Shown one piece after another: positions 24,090-33,905 of a stretch of DNA of 64,000 bases (the first letter of the stretch is position 1; every line of letters starts with the position of its first letter). A program made the position numbers and the translations under genes. The notes beneath the pieces were generated by a model, which was not told the origin of the DNA, ran no database searches, and was given only the letters and a program-made list of their open reading frames with translations. Source of the DNA: Cytophagales bacterium (lineage in GTDB: Bacteria; Bacteroidota; Bacteroidia; Cytophagales; Cyclobacteriaceae); contig JANYHI010000063.1 in NCBI GenBank assembly GCA_025359125.1, forward strand, positions 62,001-126,000, read 5' to 3'.

Positions 24090-26834
24090 GTGCACCTATT
24101 TCTTTCATCGCAAACTAAGAAATTCATCTTAACATTTATCGTATTTATAGTTGCCTTACTCGCTCATCAGGCAATAGCTCAAACAGAACGCACTATTCAA
24201 ACTTCAAAACCGCTGCCTGCTTTAAGAGACACGGTGCCCAAAAATAATCTAAAAGCCGACACCTCTAAAATTAAAAGTGATTCGCTAAGTATAGCCAAAA
24301 AAGATTCTCTTCAGCAGGCCAAGAAAGGAGATATAGAAACCACTATTACTTACTCAGCCACCGATTCAATCAATTTTAGTATTGACCGTAAAATTGTAAA
24401 GCTCTATGGCGATGCAAAAGTAAAGTACGGCACTATTCAACTAGATGCCGAACTGATCACCATCGACTATGAAAAAGCCACTATTACCGCAGATGGTAAA
24501 CCCGATTCACTGGGTAGGCTAGTCGGCTTCCCAATCTTTAAAGATGGCAACGAAGAATATGAAACCAAAAGCATGATCTACAATTTCAAAACGAAGAAAG
24601 CCAAAATCTCAGATGTTGTTACCAAGCAAGGTGAGGGCTTTATGGCGGGTGGAGTAGTGTATAAAAATGATAAAAATGAATTATTCACGATCAACAACAC
24701 CTACACCACTTGCGATTTAAAAGATCCACATTTCCGTGTCATATCCCGTAAGGCGAAAGCAATACCCGGAGATAAAATTGTAACGGGTCCTTTTTATATG
24801 GAGTTCAATCACGTGCCTACTCCTTTGGGTTTTGCCTTTGGCATGTTTCCCTCTCAACGCAAAAGTTCTTCCGGTATTATTATCCCAGAATATGGTGAAG
24901 AACAACGCAGAGGATTTTTCATGCGCAACTTTGGCTATTTCTTCGACATTAACGATTATATAAAAATTACACTTCTGGCAGACCTCTATTCTAAAGGATC
25001 GAATGCAATCAAAATCAATTCAGTATATAATAACCGCTATAAATACAATGGTAATTTTAACTTCTCTTTTACCAGCAATCTTGTTACCAACAACATTGAA
25101 GATCAAAGTCGATTAAAAGACTTTCAGCTTTCATGGTCGCATAGCCCTAAAACCAGGGGATCAAGTAGATTTTCAGCTTCTGTAAATGCAGCCTCTTCAT
25201 CGTTTACAAAAAATAATTATCTAGGCGTAAACACCAACCCAAATCTTCAACGGCCAGATAATATTTCAAGAAAATTAACTTCAAACATATCTTATTCTAA
25301 AACATTTGTTGGTACTCCGCTTACGCTGGGAATAAATATGCGGCATAGTCAAGATTTAGCAACGGGCCAAGTTGATTTACCAATCCCGGATTTAACCTTT
25401 AATGTGAACAATATTTATCCGTTTAAAAACAAAGGCCTAGGCGAAGCACTGGAAAATTTAAACGTGCGCTACAGTTTGGCAGGAACCAATCAGATTACCA
25501 ACAATATTGGAAGAATTGGAAATGCAACTAAGGACAGCATTACGAGTTTTAATTTTCAAAATTTACCCACACTTTTAAAGCAGGCAAAAAATGGCGTGAA
25601 GCATAATATTCCACTTTCCACTACTGTTAAGGTGGCAAAGTATTTTGCTGTCAGTCCTAATATTTCTATTGACCAACTTTGGTATTTCCGTAGAATAAAT
25701 TGGGGAGCAGATCGTACCGGTAAAATTGCTGTTATCAAAGATACTTCGAACGTGTTTAATACAATCACTAACTACACTATGAGTGTTGGGGTTACTACTC
25801 GTATTTATGGCACGTATCTTTCTAAAAATCCGAACAGTAAAATCAGAGGCATCAGACATATTATCACACCCAATATTTCTTACAGCTACACTCCCGATTT
25901 TGGAGACCCGAGTTATGGATACTATCAAAAAGTAACTTTGAAGGATGCGAAAGGAAACCCGTATACTGTTTTAAAATCACATCATGAAGGATTTGTGTAT
26001 GGGGGCTCTCGCTCAGGAACGAGTAACTCAATTGGTTTTGGAATTGGAAATACCATTGAAATGAAAGTGCGCGGCAAAAAAGATACGGTAGATAAAAAGA
26101 TTTCCATCTTCAATAATTTGTCACTCAACTCAAGCTATAATTTTCTGGCAGACTCTTTTAAGCTTGCTCCTATTTCAATGAGTGCCAACACAAACGTGCT
26201 GAACAATAAAATCAATATCAACATTAACGGTACGCTAGATCCTTATTTGTATGAAAAAGGATGGAATGATTTAACGCTTCCACATGATGGCACATCAGTG
26301 ATAGAAAGAAGAAAAGATCGCTTTGCCTGGCAAAACGGAAGCTTGGGTAGAATTACGTCAGCGGGTTTAGCCTTTAGTACCAACCTAAGCCCGAAAGGGC
26401 AAAAGAAAGATGCCGAAACGCGCGATAAAATTGCGAAGTCTAATGCCACACAGGCCGACAAAAATTACCTCTTGCAAAACCCAAATGCTTACGTTGATTT
26501 TAGTATTCCGTGGAATCTTCGATTAAACTATAACATCAATTACTCGAGAGGGCTCAACTCTCCTATTCAACTAACACAAGCGCTCAATTTTTCCGGAGAT
26601 TTATCGATGACTCAAAAATGGAAAATCACTTTTAATTCAGGTTATGATTTTGTGAAGAATGAAATAACGCAAACGAATTTCGGAATTAATAGAGACATAC
26701 ATTGCTGGCAGCTCTCACTGAATTGGGTTCCGTTTGGAGCTTTTCAAAACTATGTATTTAATATTGGTGTAAAATCAACACTCCTTCGCGATTTGAAATT
26801 GAATCGCACTAGATCATTCTTTGATGTTAGATAA
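24090..26834 (+). CDS. LPS-assembly protein LptD-like
   Basis: I place the start at GTG 24090 (read as MHLFLSSQTKKFILTFIV): this yields a signal peptide ending HQAIAQ, while the TTG frame from 23919 would translate the GC-rich repeat. The 914-residue protein has an OstA/LptA-like N-terminal jellyroll (about 75-230: VKLYGDAKVKYGTIQLDAEL) and a large C-terminal beta-barrel rich in N/S/Y strands. It ends with WQLSLNWVPFGAFQNYVFNI. Together with LptE it inserts LPS or lipooligosaccharide into the outer membrane. The neighbouring mlaD and amidase genes are also envelope genes. Confidence 0.85.
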   Translation: MHLFLSSQTKKFILTFIVFIVALLAHQAIAQTERTIQTSKPLPALRDTVPKNNLKADTSKIKSDSLSIAKKDSLQQAKKGDIETTITYSATDSINFSIDRKIVKLYGDAKVKYGTIQLDAELITIDYEKATITADGKPDSLGRLVGFPIFKDGNEEYETKSMIYNFKTKKAKISDVVTKQGEGFMAGGVVYKNDKNELFTINNTYTTCDLKDPHFRVISRKAKAIPGDKIVTGPFYMEFNHVPTPLGFAFGMFPSQRKSSSGIIIPEYGEEQRRGFFMRNFGYFFDINDYIKITLLADLYSKGSNAIKINSVYNNRYKYNGNFNFSFTSNLVTNNIEDQSRLKDFQLSWSHSPKTRGSSRFSASVNAASSSFTKNNYLGVNTNPNLQRPDNISRKLTSNISYSKTFVGTPLTLGINMRHSQDLATGQVDLPIPDLTFNVNNIYPFKNKGLGEALENLNVRYSLAGTNQITNNIGRIGNATKDSITSFNFQNLPTLLKQAKNGVKHNIPLSTTVKVAKYFAVSPNISIDQLWYFRRINWGADRTGKIAVIKDTSNVFNTITNYTMSVGVTTRIYGTYLSKNPNSKIRGIRHIITPNISYSYTPDFGDPSYGYYQKVTLKDAKGNPYTVLKSHHEGFVYGGSRSGTSNSIGFGIGNTIEMKVRGKKDTVDKKISIFNNLSLNSSYNFLADSFKLAPISMSANTNVLNNKINININGTLDPYLYEKGWNDLTLPHDGTSVIERRKDRFAWQNGSLGRITSAGLAFSTNLSPKGQKKDAETRDKIAKSNATQADKNYLLQNPNAYVDFSIPWNLRLNYNINYSRGLNSPIQLTQALNFSGDLSMTQKWKITFNSGYDFVKNEITQTNFGINRDIHCWQLSLNWVPFGAFQNYVFNIGVKSTLLRDLKLNRTRSFFDVR

Positions 26835-26842
26835 GGTGATGA

Positions 26843-26890
26843 GTTAATAGTTAATGTTAGCTGTTAACCTATTCACTGATAACTATTAAC
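26843..26890. terminator. Inverted repeat between converging lptD and lysS
   Basis: GTTAATAGTTA (26843-26853) and TAACTATTAAC (26880-26890) are exact complements across a 26-base loop. The repeat covers the convergent 3' ends, which suits a bidirectional terminator, but it lacks GC and a T tract. It belongs to the AGTTAAT-type words seen in other gaps here. Confidence 0.4.
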
Positions 26891-28622
26891 CTACAACTTT
26901 CCTCTGCCAACCTTCAATCTCTTGCAATGTCGGATTCTGAACCGAATCTAATTTCAGTTTCTTCCACATTCCAGGGATATCATTGAAAATTTTTGATGGC
27001 TTTATTTCTTTTAACTGAGCCATGGATTGAATGCCCAGCTTAATTAAAATCGGAATAAGCTCCACTCGAATGCCCGCAGCTTCAAATTCTTTTTGTGGAT
27101 CGGCTTCATTATTCTTTTCAGGCTTCATCTGCGGAAAGAAAATAACATCTTGAATGGAGGGCGAGTTGGTCATTACCATCGAAAGGCGATCAATTCCAAT
27201 TCCTAACCCAGCCGTAGGTGGCATCCCATATTCTAAGGAGCGAAGGAAATCTTCATCAAGCGTCATGGCTTCTTCATCGCCACGTTTACCTAATTCCAAT
27301 TGCTCTTCAAATCGCTTACGCTGATCGATAGGATCGTTCAATTCAGAAAAAGAATTACAAATTTCCTTCCGATTACAAATTGCCTCAAAGCGCTCCACCA
27401 ATCCCGGTTTGCTTCTATGCTTCTTAGCCAATGGCGACATCTCTAGTGGATAGTCGGTAATAAAAGTTGGCTGAACTAATTCATGCTCACACTTCTCACC
27501 AAAAATCTGATCAATCAATTTTCCTTTGCCCATAGTGGCATCTGCCGGCACATGCAATTGCTTACACGTTTCGCGCAAAGCTACTTCATCCATTTCAGAA
27601 ATATCAATACCCGTAAAATGCTGAATGGCTTCGTACATAGTGAACCGCTTCCAGGGGCGCTTAAAGTTGATCACATTCTCACCTACTTTCACTTCAGTAG
27701 TTCCGTGTAAATCAAGCGCTACCTTTTCAATCATTTCCTCCACTAAATCCATCATCCAATAGTAATCTTTATACGCTACGTACAGTTCTACCTGCGTAAA
27801 TTCTGGATTATGAAAGCGAGACATACCTTCATTTCGGAAGTCTTTTGAAAATTCATATACGCCATTAAAGCCGCCTACAATCAATCTCTTCAAATACAAT
27901 TCGTTAGCAATGCGCAAATACAAAGTCATGTCTAATGAATTGTGATGCGTTTTGAAAGGCTTGGCCGCAGCACCACCATAAAGCGGTTGTAAGATGGGCG
28001 TTTCTACTTCCAAGTATCCCTTGTTTGTAAGATAACTGCGCATGGAGTTTACCAACTGCGTGCGTTTTACAAAAGCATCGCGCACTTGCGGATTTACGAT
28101 TAAGTCCACATAGCGCATACGGTAACGCTGTTCAGGATCCGTGAACGCATCGTGCAATACCACATTACCTTGTTCGTCTTTCGTTTCTTTTACAATCGGC
28201 AATGGACGCAATGACTTGGAGAGAACTTTAAATTCCGTAACGTGAATAGACACTTCGCCTGTTTGGGTGGTGAACACAAATCCCTTTACACCAATAATAT
28301 CTCCAATATCAAGTAGCTTTTTAAATACAATGTTGTAAAGAGTTTTATCTTCACTAGGACTAATATCATCTCTTCTGAAATAAACCTGAATACGACCTGT
28401 TTCATCTTGTAGTTCGGCAAACGAAGCGTTGCCCATTATTCTGCGCGTCATAATGCGGCCAGCAAGCGAAACGTCTTTATATTCCCGCTGAGGGTAATTG
28501 GAGTGAATTTCCTGAGAAGTTACATTCACTTCAAATAATTCTGCCGGGTATGGATTGATGCCGAGTTTATTCAACTCATCCATACTTTGCCTGCGGATGA
28601 TTTCTTGTTCGCTTAATTGCAT
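26886..28622 (-). CDS. lysS: Lysyl-tRNA synthetase, class II
   Basis: The 578-residue enzyme charges tRNA-Lys. The OB-fold anticodon domain occupies about 50-190, and class II motifs follow: [19 protein letters not shown] (motif 2) and [20 protein letters not shown] (motif 3). The C-terminal extension after motif 3 (about residues 500-578, [20 protein letters not shown]) is longer than in E. coli and has a helix-hairpin-helix-like look; such an extension is common in Bacteroidota. The HepT gene follows upstream on the same strand with a 4-base gap. Confidence 0.96.
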   Translation of the reverse strand: MQLSEQEIIRRQSMDELNKLGINPYPAELFEVNVTSQEIHSNYPQREYKDVSLAGRIMTRRIMGNASFAELQDETGRIQVYFRRDDISPSEDKTLYNIVFKKLLDIGDIIGVKGFVFTTQTGEVSIHVTEFKVLSKSLRPLPIVKETKDEQGNVVLHDAFTDPEQRYRMRYVDLIVNPQVRDAFVKRTQLVNSMRSYLTNKGYLEVETPILQPLYGGAAAKPFKTHHNSLDMTLYLRIANELYLKRLIVGGFNGVYEFSKDFRNEGMSRFHNPEFTQVELYVAYKDYYWMMDLVEEMIEKVALDLHGTTEVKVGENVINFKRPWKRFTMYEAIQHFTGIDISEMDEVALRETCKQLHVPADATMGKGKLIDQIFGEKCEHELVQPTFITDYPLEMSPLAKKHRSKPGLVERFEAICNRKEICNSFSELNDPIDQRKRFEEQLELGKRGDEEAMTLDEDFLRSLEYGMPPTAGLGIGIDRLSMVMTNSPSIQDVIFFPQMKPEKNNEADPQKEFEAAGIRVELIPILIKLGIQSMAQLKEIKPSKIFNDIPGMWKKLKLDSVQNPTLQEIEGWQRKVVG

Positions 28623-28626
28623 AGTT

Positions 28627-28971
28627 CTATTCTAAAATTCTTTTAACATCTTCTCTCAGTTGAGGAAGATTGAATTGGGTTAATTGCCAAATTTCTTCAG
28701 AGTCTAAACCGAAATAATTGTGAGCCACGAAATTACGAAATGCCTTGATTTTATTCCAAGGAATTGAAGGTTGTGATACTTTCCATTCTGTGCTCAGCTT
28801 TGCCACTGACTCACCAATAATTACAAAGTTCATCAGAACGGAGTCAAAAGTCTTTTCATCATTGTAAAATTGCTCGTGATTTTCTATTCCTTTGATAAAG
28901 GTTTCGATTTTTGTAGATGCCAATAGAATGGCTTCTAAGTTGACACGATCTTTGTCAGATAAAAATGACAT
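28627..28971 (-). CDS. hepT: HepT-like RNase toxin (DUF86)
   Basis: The 114-residue protein carries the HEPN signature R-x4-H-x-Y as RNFVAHNY (Arg79, His84, Tyr86). In characterised pairs HepT is an RNase whose Tyr in this motif is AMPylated and silenced by the MntA partner. It overlaps the upstream nucleotidyltransferase gene by 17 bases, antitoxin first. It sits between lysS and proline dehydrogenase, an otherwise housekeeping site, so it is an acquired two-gene module. The family call is firm; toxicity is inferred. Confidence 0.9.
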   Translation of the reverse strand: MSFLSDKDRVNLEAILLASTKIETFIKGIENHEQFYNDEKTFDSVLMNFVIIGESVAKLSTEWKVSQPSIPWNKIKAFRNFVAHNYFGLDSEEIWQLTQFNLPQLREDVKRILE

Positions 28972-29245
28972 CCTTCATGATTAGTTTTTTAACAGAAGGG
29001 TTGATAGTTTTCTCTCGGCAAATATCCACCGGCATTTTAAACCTGGCTTCCAATAATTCTCTTAACTCAAATTTTTTTTCAAACAAATCTTTCGTATCGG
29101 GTTTAAACTCCACAATTATGTCAACATCATTCGCTTTCTCTAACCGTGCCATAGATCCGAACAAACCAATTTTAGTGATCTTAAATTTCTCTAAGAAGTT
29201 AGCCTTTTGGTCTCGCAAGAATTGAATTACTTCTTCCCTGTTCAT
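28955..29245 (-). CDS. mntA: MntA-like nucleotidyltransferase antitoxin
   Basis: ATG 29245 gives a 96-residue minimal nucleotidyltransferase; the longer frame to 29296 adds an unneeded tail. The active site is GLFGSMARLEKANDVDIIVE: Gly30-Ser31 and, eight residues on, Asp40-x-Asp42, with a later Asp (MPVDICRE). In known HepT/MntA pairs this enzyme transfers AMP to the HepT tyrosine. The gene overlaps hepT by 17 bases, ensuring coupled synthesis. Confidence 0.88.
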   Translation of the reverse strand: MNREEVIQFLRDQKANFLEKFKITKIGLFGSMARLEKANDVDIIVEFKPDTKDLFEKKFELRELLEARFKMPVDICREKTINPSVKKLIMKDVIFI

Positions 29246-29299
29246 AATCTTGTAAAGGTAGAAAATTTTGAGGATGAATTGATTCGTGATTATCAACCC

Positions 29300-30481
29300 T
29301 CAAATTGACCTCCTCCTCTTTAACTCCTTCCTAATCAAGGTTAACTCTCTGCTACTTTGCCCAGCCACAGAAGTATTTTCTGATGCTCTTCTTAACAAAT
29401 ATGGCATCACTGATTCTACTGGGCCGTAGGGAACATACTTAGCTACATTGTACCCCGCTTTTGCTAGGTTAAATGAAATATTATCGCTCATGCCTAGCAA
29501 TTGTGCAAACCAAACACGGTTATCATTATTTGTCATTCCGTGCTTGTTCATAAGCACTGTTAAATATTGATTGCTATACTCGTTGTGCGAGCCACACATA
29601 ACAGATATGCGTTGCTTATTGTCAATACAAAAAGATAGGCCTTTATTAAACGAATCATCTGTTGCTTGCTTAGAAGGATGGATTGGATTTTCATATCCTA
29701 GCTTAGCAGCACGCTCAGCTTCCTTTTCCATATAAGCTCCTCGCACCATCTTCACACCCAAATAATAATTATGCATAGCGGCTTCATGAAAAGCATTTCG
29801 CAAGTTGCCCAACATATCTTTCCTATACATTTGAAAAGTGTTGAAGACAATTGCCTTTTGACTATTGTACTTGCGCATCATTTCATACGCCAGTTCGTCA
29901 ATCGGCTTTTGTATCCAGCTATCTTCCGCATCAACTAAAACAGGGATTTGCATTTCAAATGCTTTTTTACAAATGCGATCTACGCGAGTGCGGATACGTT
30001 CGAAGGCCGCAGCTTCTTCTACAGTTAAAATCTTTTTTGATTGAACTTTCTCTAACAAATCAGTCGCGCCAATGCCAGTAACTTTAAATACGCAAAATGG
30101 AACAGAGATACTTTTCTTAGCTTCTTCAAAAGTGCTTAGTAATTCCTGAGTGGTTTTATCAAAACTTATCTCATCATCTTCACCTTCTACCGAATAATCG
30201 AGAATAGTTCCAACTTTAAACTTGCCGAGCTTTTCAATAGTCTTCTCGCTTTCTTCAATGGTTTCTCCTCCGCAGAAATGTTCAAACACGGTAGCTCGTA
30301 TCAAGCCCTTAATGGGGAGGCGTAATGCAAAACCAAACTTGGCCAAAGAGGTGGCTACTTTTGAAACCAGCGGATTGTTTACGAGAGAGAAAATGAAGTT
30401 TGCCTTCTTTAGCTCGCGGTCGCTTTTGTATGAAAAGGCGATTGAAGTGTCATCAAATTGTATTGAGGGGACTGTTTCCAT
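29300..30481 (-). CDS. Proline dehydrogenase family protein
   Basis: ATG 30481 is preferred to the GTG 30496 because the TATATTTG promoter lies over the latter. The 393-residue flavoprotein oxidises proline to pyrroline-5-carboxylate. The TIM-barrel marks are VLVDAEDSWIQKP, GVKMVRGAYMEKEAERA and the C-terminal VAKYVPYGPVESVMPYLLRR, whose R-R pair contacts the substrate carboxylate. The P5C dehydrogenase is not fused and not in the window, as is usual in Bacteroidota. HepT/MntA follows downstream. Confidence 0.92.
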   Translation of the reverse strand: METVPSIQFDDTSIAFSYKSDRELKKANFIFSLVNNPLVSKVATSLAKFGFALRLPIKGLIRATVFEHFCGGETIEESEKTIEKLGKFKVGTILDYSVEGEDDEISFDKTTQELLSTFEEAKKSISVPFCVFKVTGIGATDLLEKVQSKKILTVEEAAAFERIRTRVDRICKKAFEMQIPVLVDAEDSWIQKPIDELAYEMMRKYNSQKAIVFNTFQMYRKDMLGNLRNAFHEAAMHNYYLGVKMVRGAYMEKEAERAAKLGYENPIHPSKQATDDSFNKGLSFCIDNKQRISVMCGSHNEYSNQYLTVLMNKHGMTNNDNRVWFAQLLGMSDNISFNLAKAGYNVAKYVPYGPVESVMPYLLRRASENTSVAGQSSRELTLIRKELKRRRSI

Positions 30482-30495
30482 GTGCAAATTGGCCA

Positions 30496-30503
30496 CAAAT
30501 ATA
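30496..30503 (-). promoter_or_regulatory. -7 element of the proline dehydrogenase gene
   Basis: On the minus strand TATATTTG (TAnnTTTG) ends 15 bases before ATG 30481. It overlaps the GTG at 30496, which therefore cannot be the start if this promoter is used. Confidence 0.6.
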
Positions 30504-30580
30504 AGAGGGAAGCAGATTTCTATATCGTAAATCGTAGTAAAGGATAGAATTCAGCTATTTTTAAGCAGAATTTTAACGTA

Positions 30581-31615
30581 ATGGTTTCTGCACCCGTTCT
30601 GATAGGCTCAAATCCTCCACAATTAATAAGCGATTTTCTTCTGAAAAGGTCTTATACCCAATTCGGTGTGCTGGTAGATTCAACCACAAAAATCCACTGT
30701 TATCCATTAGTAAAAGATATTTTGCCTCAACACCATCTATTACAAGTTTCGGCAGGAGAAGACTTTAAAAACCTAGAAACATGTCAACAGATTTGGCAAC
30801 TGCTTACCGATCTAAATTTCGATAGGCATTCCGTTTTATTGGTATTAGGTGGCGGAGTTTTGGGTGATATGGGAGGTTTCTGCGCTGCTACATTTAAACG
30901 AGGAATCGATTTCATTCTCGTGCCTACAACTTTATTGGCTCAGGTAGATGCCAGCGTGGGTGGAAAACTAGGCATCGATTTCCAACATTTCAAAAATCAT
31001 ATCGGGGTATTTAAAGAGCCAACCTCTACTTTAATTTGTCCCTCATTTTTAAAAACTCTGCCCGAACGCGAACTGCGCTCTGGCTATGCTGAAGTTATTA
31101 AACATTGCCTGATTGGGGATAAAGACATGTGGAATATCATCTCTCGTCAACCTTTAAACTCGCAAGATTGGAATGGCTTGATAGCACATTCTGTGAAAAT
31201 CAAACAAGAGATAACCACGCAAGACCCAACTGAAAAAGGGATTCGAAAGATTTTAAACTTTGGCCACACCATTGGCCACGCTCTAGAAACCTATTATTTA
31301 TCTATTGGTAAAAGAATTTTTCACGGAGAGGCAATAGCCATGGGCATGATCATGGAGTCTCAAATTGCCCATTCCAAAGGGTTACTCACCGAAACTGACT
31401 TGAAATCAATCTCGGCTTATATCATCAGTATCTTTGGAAAAATAACAGAACCATTCAATCTTGATCAGGTGATGATGCTACTACTACAAGACAAGAAAAA
31501 TAAGGGGGGCAAAGTTTTAATGGCGCTTTTAGATGGAATCGGAAAGGCCGTATGGGACAAAGAAGCTACAGAATCCGATATTAAATCAGCTATTCAATAC
31601 TACGAGCAACTATAA
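30581..31615 (+). CDS. aroB: 3-dehydroquinate synthase
   Basis: The 344-residue NAD-dependent enzyme makes 3-dehydroquinate from DAHP in the shikimate pathway. VLVLGGGVLGDMGGFCAATFKRG is the NAD/phosphate region (here shortened to the GGGVLGDMGG core), VPTTLLAQVDASVGGK follows, and NFGHTIGHALETY with HGEAIAMGM supplies zinc-binding His residues. Length is normal. aroA lies 285 bases downstream beyond a small opposite-strand gene. Confidence 0.95.
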   Translation: MVSAPVLIGSNPPQLISDFLLKRSYTQFGVLVDSTTKIHCYPLVKDILPQHHLLQVSAGEDFKNLETCQQIWQLLTDLNFDRHSVLLVLGGGVLGDMGGFCAATFKRGIDFILVPTTLLAQVDASVGGKLGIDFQHFKNHIGVFKEPTSTLICPSFLKTLPERELRSGYAEVIKHCLIGDKDMWNIISRQPLNSQDWNGLIAHSVKIKQEITTQDPTEKGIRKILNFGHTIGHALETYYLSIGKRIFHGEAIAMGMIMESQIAHSKGLLTETDLKSISAYIISIFGKITEPFNLDQVMMLLLQDKKNKGGKVLMALLDGIGKAVWDKEATESDIKSAIQYYEQL

Positions 31616-31622
31616 CTAAACT

Positions 31623-31814
31623 TTACACATAGTGAATATCTGAATCATCTTTAACCTGATCATTCTTTTTGTTAAATACCTTTTTTATATCGTTGGCAGC
31701 TTTAGAAACGAAATCTTTCGTCTTCCTTTTGCGGTCGCCTGTTAATAACCAGGTTGCCAAGAGCGCGCCACCCGCTACGCCTAAACCGATTGCTATTTTC
31801 TTTGATGTATTCAT
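31623..31814 (-). CDS. Small YtxH-like membrane protein
   Basis: The 63-residue protein has one N-terminal membrane segment (KKIAIGLGVAGGALLATWLL) and then a Lys/Asp-rich amphipathic tail (KTKDFVSKAANDIKKVF). This layout is that of YtxH-like general-stress proteins, which are small and poorly characterised. It stands alone between aroB and aroA on the opposite strand. Confidence 0.65.
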   Translation of the reverse strand: MNTSKKIAIGLGVAGGALLATWLLTGDRKRKTKDFVSKAANDIKKVFNKKNDQVKDDSDIHYV

Positions 31815-31900
31815 ATTATGCTTAACTGAAATACAAATTAATTTGTTTCACTCGAATTAAAAAAAGTACTTTAAAAAATATTTTCACCTAACGCTTAGCA

Positions 31901-33148
31901 GTGAGTTCAAACATTTATATCCGATCAAATGGTTACATCAGAGGAACTGCCTCTCAATTATCCTCATCCAAGAGTATTAGTAACCGGGCTTTGTTGTTAA
32001 AAGCGCTTAGCAACAACCAATCAAGCGTTAGTAACCTATCGAGTGCGCGCGATACCCAGCTGATGAATCGGCTGGTAACTAGCGATGAGAAAGTGATTGA
32101 CGTGTTAGATGCAGGAACCACCATGCGATTTCTGTCCGCTTACTTTGCTCTTTCGGGGAAAAATAAAATCCTTACGGGAACAGCCCGAATGAAGGAGCGC
32201 CCAATTGAATTATTGGTAAACGCGCTTCGTAAAATAGGAGCCTCCATTAGCTATCTGGAGAAAGAAGGATTCCCCCCTATTGAGACTCATGGTTTTGAAA
32301 GACAGCTTACTAACCAGATTGAAGTGCCTGGAAATGTAAGCAGCCAATACATTTCAGCTTTAATAATGGTGGCACCAAGCCTTCCGCAAGGTCTTACCAT
32401 CAATCTTACAGGAGAAATTGGAAGCATACCTTATATAAAAATGACGGCCGAGTTGATGAGACAGTTTGGCGTAGAGGTGGAAATGAATTTTGAAAAGAAA
32501 ATAATCAAAATTCAACCATCAAAATTCAAAATTGCAGAGGTGGTAGTAGAAGCCGATTGGTCCTCGGCAAGTTACTGGTTTGGATTTACGGCTTTAGCTA
32601 GCACAGCCGAAATAACACTTCTCAATGTTTCTGAAGAATCGCTTCAGGGCGATAGAGTAATTGTAGACGTAATGGATAAGCTCGGTGTTCAATCCGATTT
32701 TAGAGATGGAAATCTTTATCTGACCAAAAAAGAAGCGAAAAAAAACATCTTTTGGGACTTTAGGAATTGCCCTGATCTAGCGCAAACTGTTCTGCCTGTT
32801 TGTGCAGCCAAAAACATTTCTGGAGAATTTATTGGCCTAGAGAGTCTACGCATAAAAGAAACCGATCGCATCGTAGCCCTTCAAACCGAGTTAGCAAAAA
32901 TAGGTGCAATCCTTACCGAGCCAACAACCAGAAACTGGAAGCTAGAAACCAGAAACTGGAAACCGGAAATCGGAAAGCCTATTACCATTAATACCTACCA
33001 CGACCATAGAATGGCAATGGGGCTTGCACCCTTGGCAACTTTAATAGACTTAAAAATTGAATCGCCAGAAGTGGTAAATAAATCCTATCCGGGTTTTTGG
33101 AAGGATATGGAATCTGTTGGCTTTGAAATTAAAATGGAAGAGAATTGA
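31901..33148 (+). CDS. aroA: 3-phosphoshikimate 1-carboxyvinyltransferase (EPSP synthase)
   Basis: GTG at 31901 is the only early start. The 415-residue enzyme joins PEP to shikimate 3-phosphate. SKSISNRALLLKALS, LDAGTTMRFLSAYFAL, RPIELLVNALRKIGA, SSQYISALIMVAP and ESLRIKETDRI are family motifs, and NTYHDHRMAMGLAPLA is near the C-terminus. Just before the last motif two 7-residue repeats (TRNWKLE, TRNWKPE) are inserted, encoded by a 21-bp tandem repeat; the frame is intact. The 3' end overlaps the converging metal-receptor gene by 20 bases. Confidence 0.94.
   Translation: MSSNIYIRSNGYIRGTASQLSSSKSISNRALLLKALSNNQSSVSNLSSARDTQLMNRLVTSDEKVIDVLDAGTTMRFLSAYFALSGKNKILTGTARMKERPIELLVNALRKIGASISYLEKEGFPPIETHGFERQLTNQIEVPGNVSSQYISALIMVAPSLPQGLTINLTGEIGSIPYIKMTAELMRQFGVEVEMNFEKKIIKIQPSKFKIAEVVVEADWSSASYWFGFTALASTAEITLLNVSEESLQGDRVIVDVMDKLGVQSDFRDGNLYLTKKEAKKNIFWDFRNCPDLAQTVLPVCAAKNISGEFIGLESLRIKETDRIVALQTELAKIGAILTEPTTRNWKLETRNWKPEIGKPITINTYHDHRMAMGLAPLATLIDLKIESPEVVNKSYPGFWKDMESVGFEIKMEEN
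32927..32968 (+). repeat. 21-bp tandem repeat inside aroA
   Basis: ACCAGAAACTGGAAGCTAGA plus one A (32927-32947) is followed by ACCAGAAACTGGAAACCGGA plus one A (32948-32968), with a partial third unit ATCGGAA. The repeat adds multiples of three and keeps the frame. It resembles the degenerate filler words seen in gaps of this genome. Confidence 0.8.
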
Positions 33149-33905
33149 AATAAGGAATAGCTGCCAATATTCTATTTCCATACCAAGAAAACATTTCACC
33201 ATCCACCAATTCAATTCTGCTTTGCGGAAGTAATTCTTGCAACTCCTTGAGATGATTTTCTTTAAATGGAAAAGGCTCTGACGATAATAGAATCAATTCA
33301 GGATTCAATCGCAGAAGTTCTTCATTTGTTATATTCGGATACCTGCTTTCACTAATAACATTTTCAAAACCTAATTTTTCGAGCCAATTGTTAATGAAGG
33401 TTCCTGTGCCAGCAGCCATCCACGGAGATTTCCAAATCAGATAAACAACGCTGGTTCGTTTTCTTTCCTTCAAAGAATTTAAGGAAGAAAGAATTTGCAA
33501 ATTTAAAAATTGAGCGCTCGGAGCCGTGTCTGTGATCTCTCCGATGGAACTGATCATGTCGAGTGCTTCATTTTGATTTGAAATGTCACTCATCCATACC
33601 GGAAATTTTTCAGCTAATTGAGCGATGCCCTCCTGATAATTCTCTTCTTTATTTCCAATAATAAGATCGGGCTGGATTTCTTCAATTTTATCAAACCAAA
33701 AATTCTTGGTTCCTCCAATAATTATTTTCCCTCCAATCTTATTTGCAGGATGCACACAAAATTTTGTGATTCCGGCAATTGATTTGCCCATACCTAAATA
33801 AAACAAAAGTTCCGTCTGAGACGGAACCAATGATATTATTTTAGTGGGTGGATATGGAACCTCTACCCTTCTGGATAGCTGATCGATAAAAGTTCTTTTC
33901 TGCAC
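33129..33905 (-). CDS. Helical-backbone metal receptor (BtuF/TroA-like)
   Basis: The 258-residue protein matches cluster A substrate-binding proteins: PPTKIISLVPSQTELLFYLG opens the first lobe, EIQPDLIIGNKEENY is the conserved mid segment and LLRLNPELILLSSEPFPF lies in the second lobe. Such proteins bind cobalamin or iron complexes for ABC uptake. There is no signal peptide or lipobox, unusual for a periplasmic binding protein, so it may act in the cytoplasm. No permease or ATPase is next to it. The tandem YfiR genes are upstream on the same strand. Confidence 0.85.
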   Translation of the reverse strand: MQKRTFIDQLSRRVEVPYPPTKIISLVPSQTELLFYLGMGKSIAGITKFCVHPANKIGGKIIIGGTKNFWFDKIEEIQPDLIIGNKEENYQEGIAQLAEKFPVWMSDISNQNEALDMISSIGEITDTAPSAQFLNLQILSSLNSLKERKRTSVVYLIWKSPWMAAGTGTFINNWLEKLGFENVISESRYPNITNEELLRLNPELILLSSEPFPFKENHLKELQELLPQSRIELVDGEMFSWYGNRILAAIPYFNSLPF

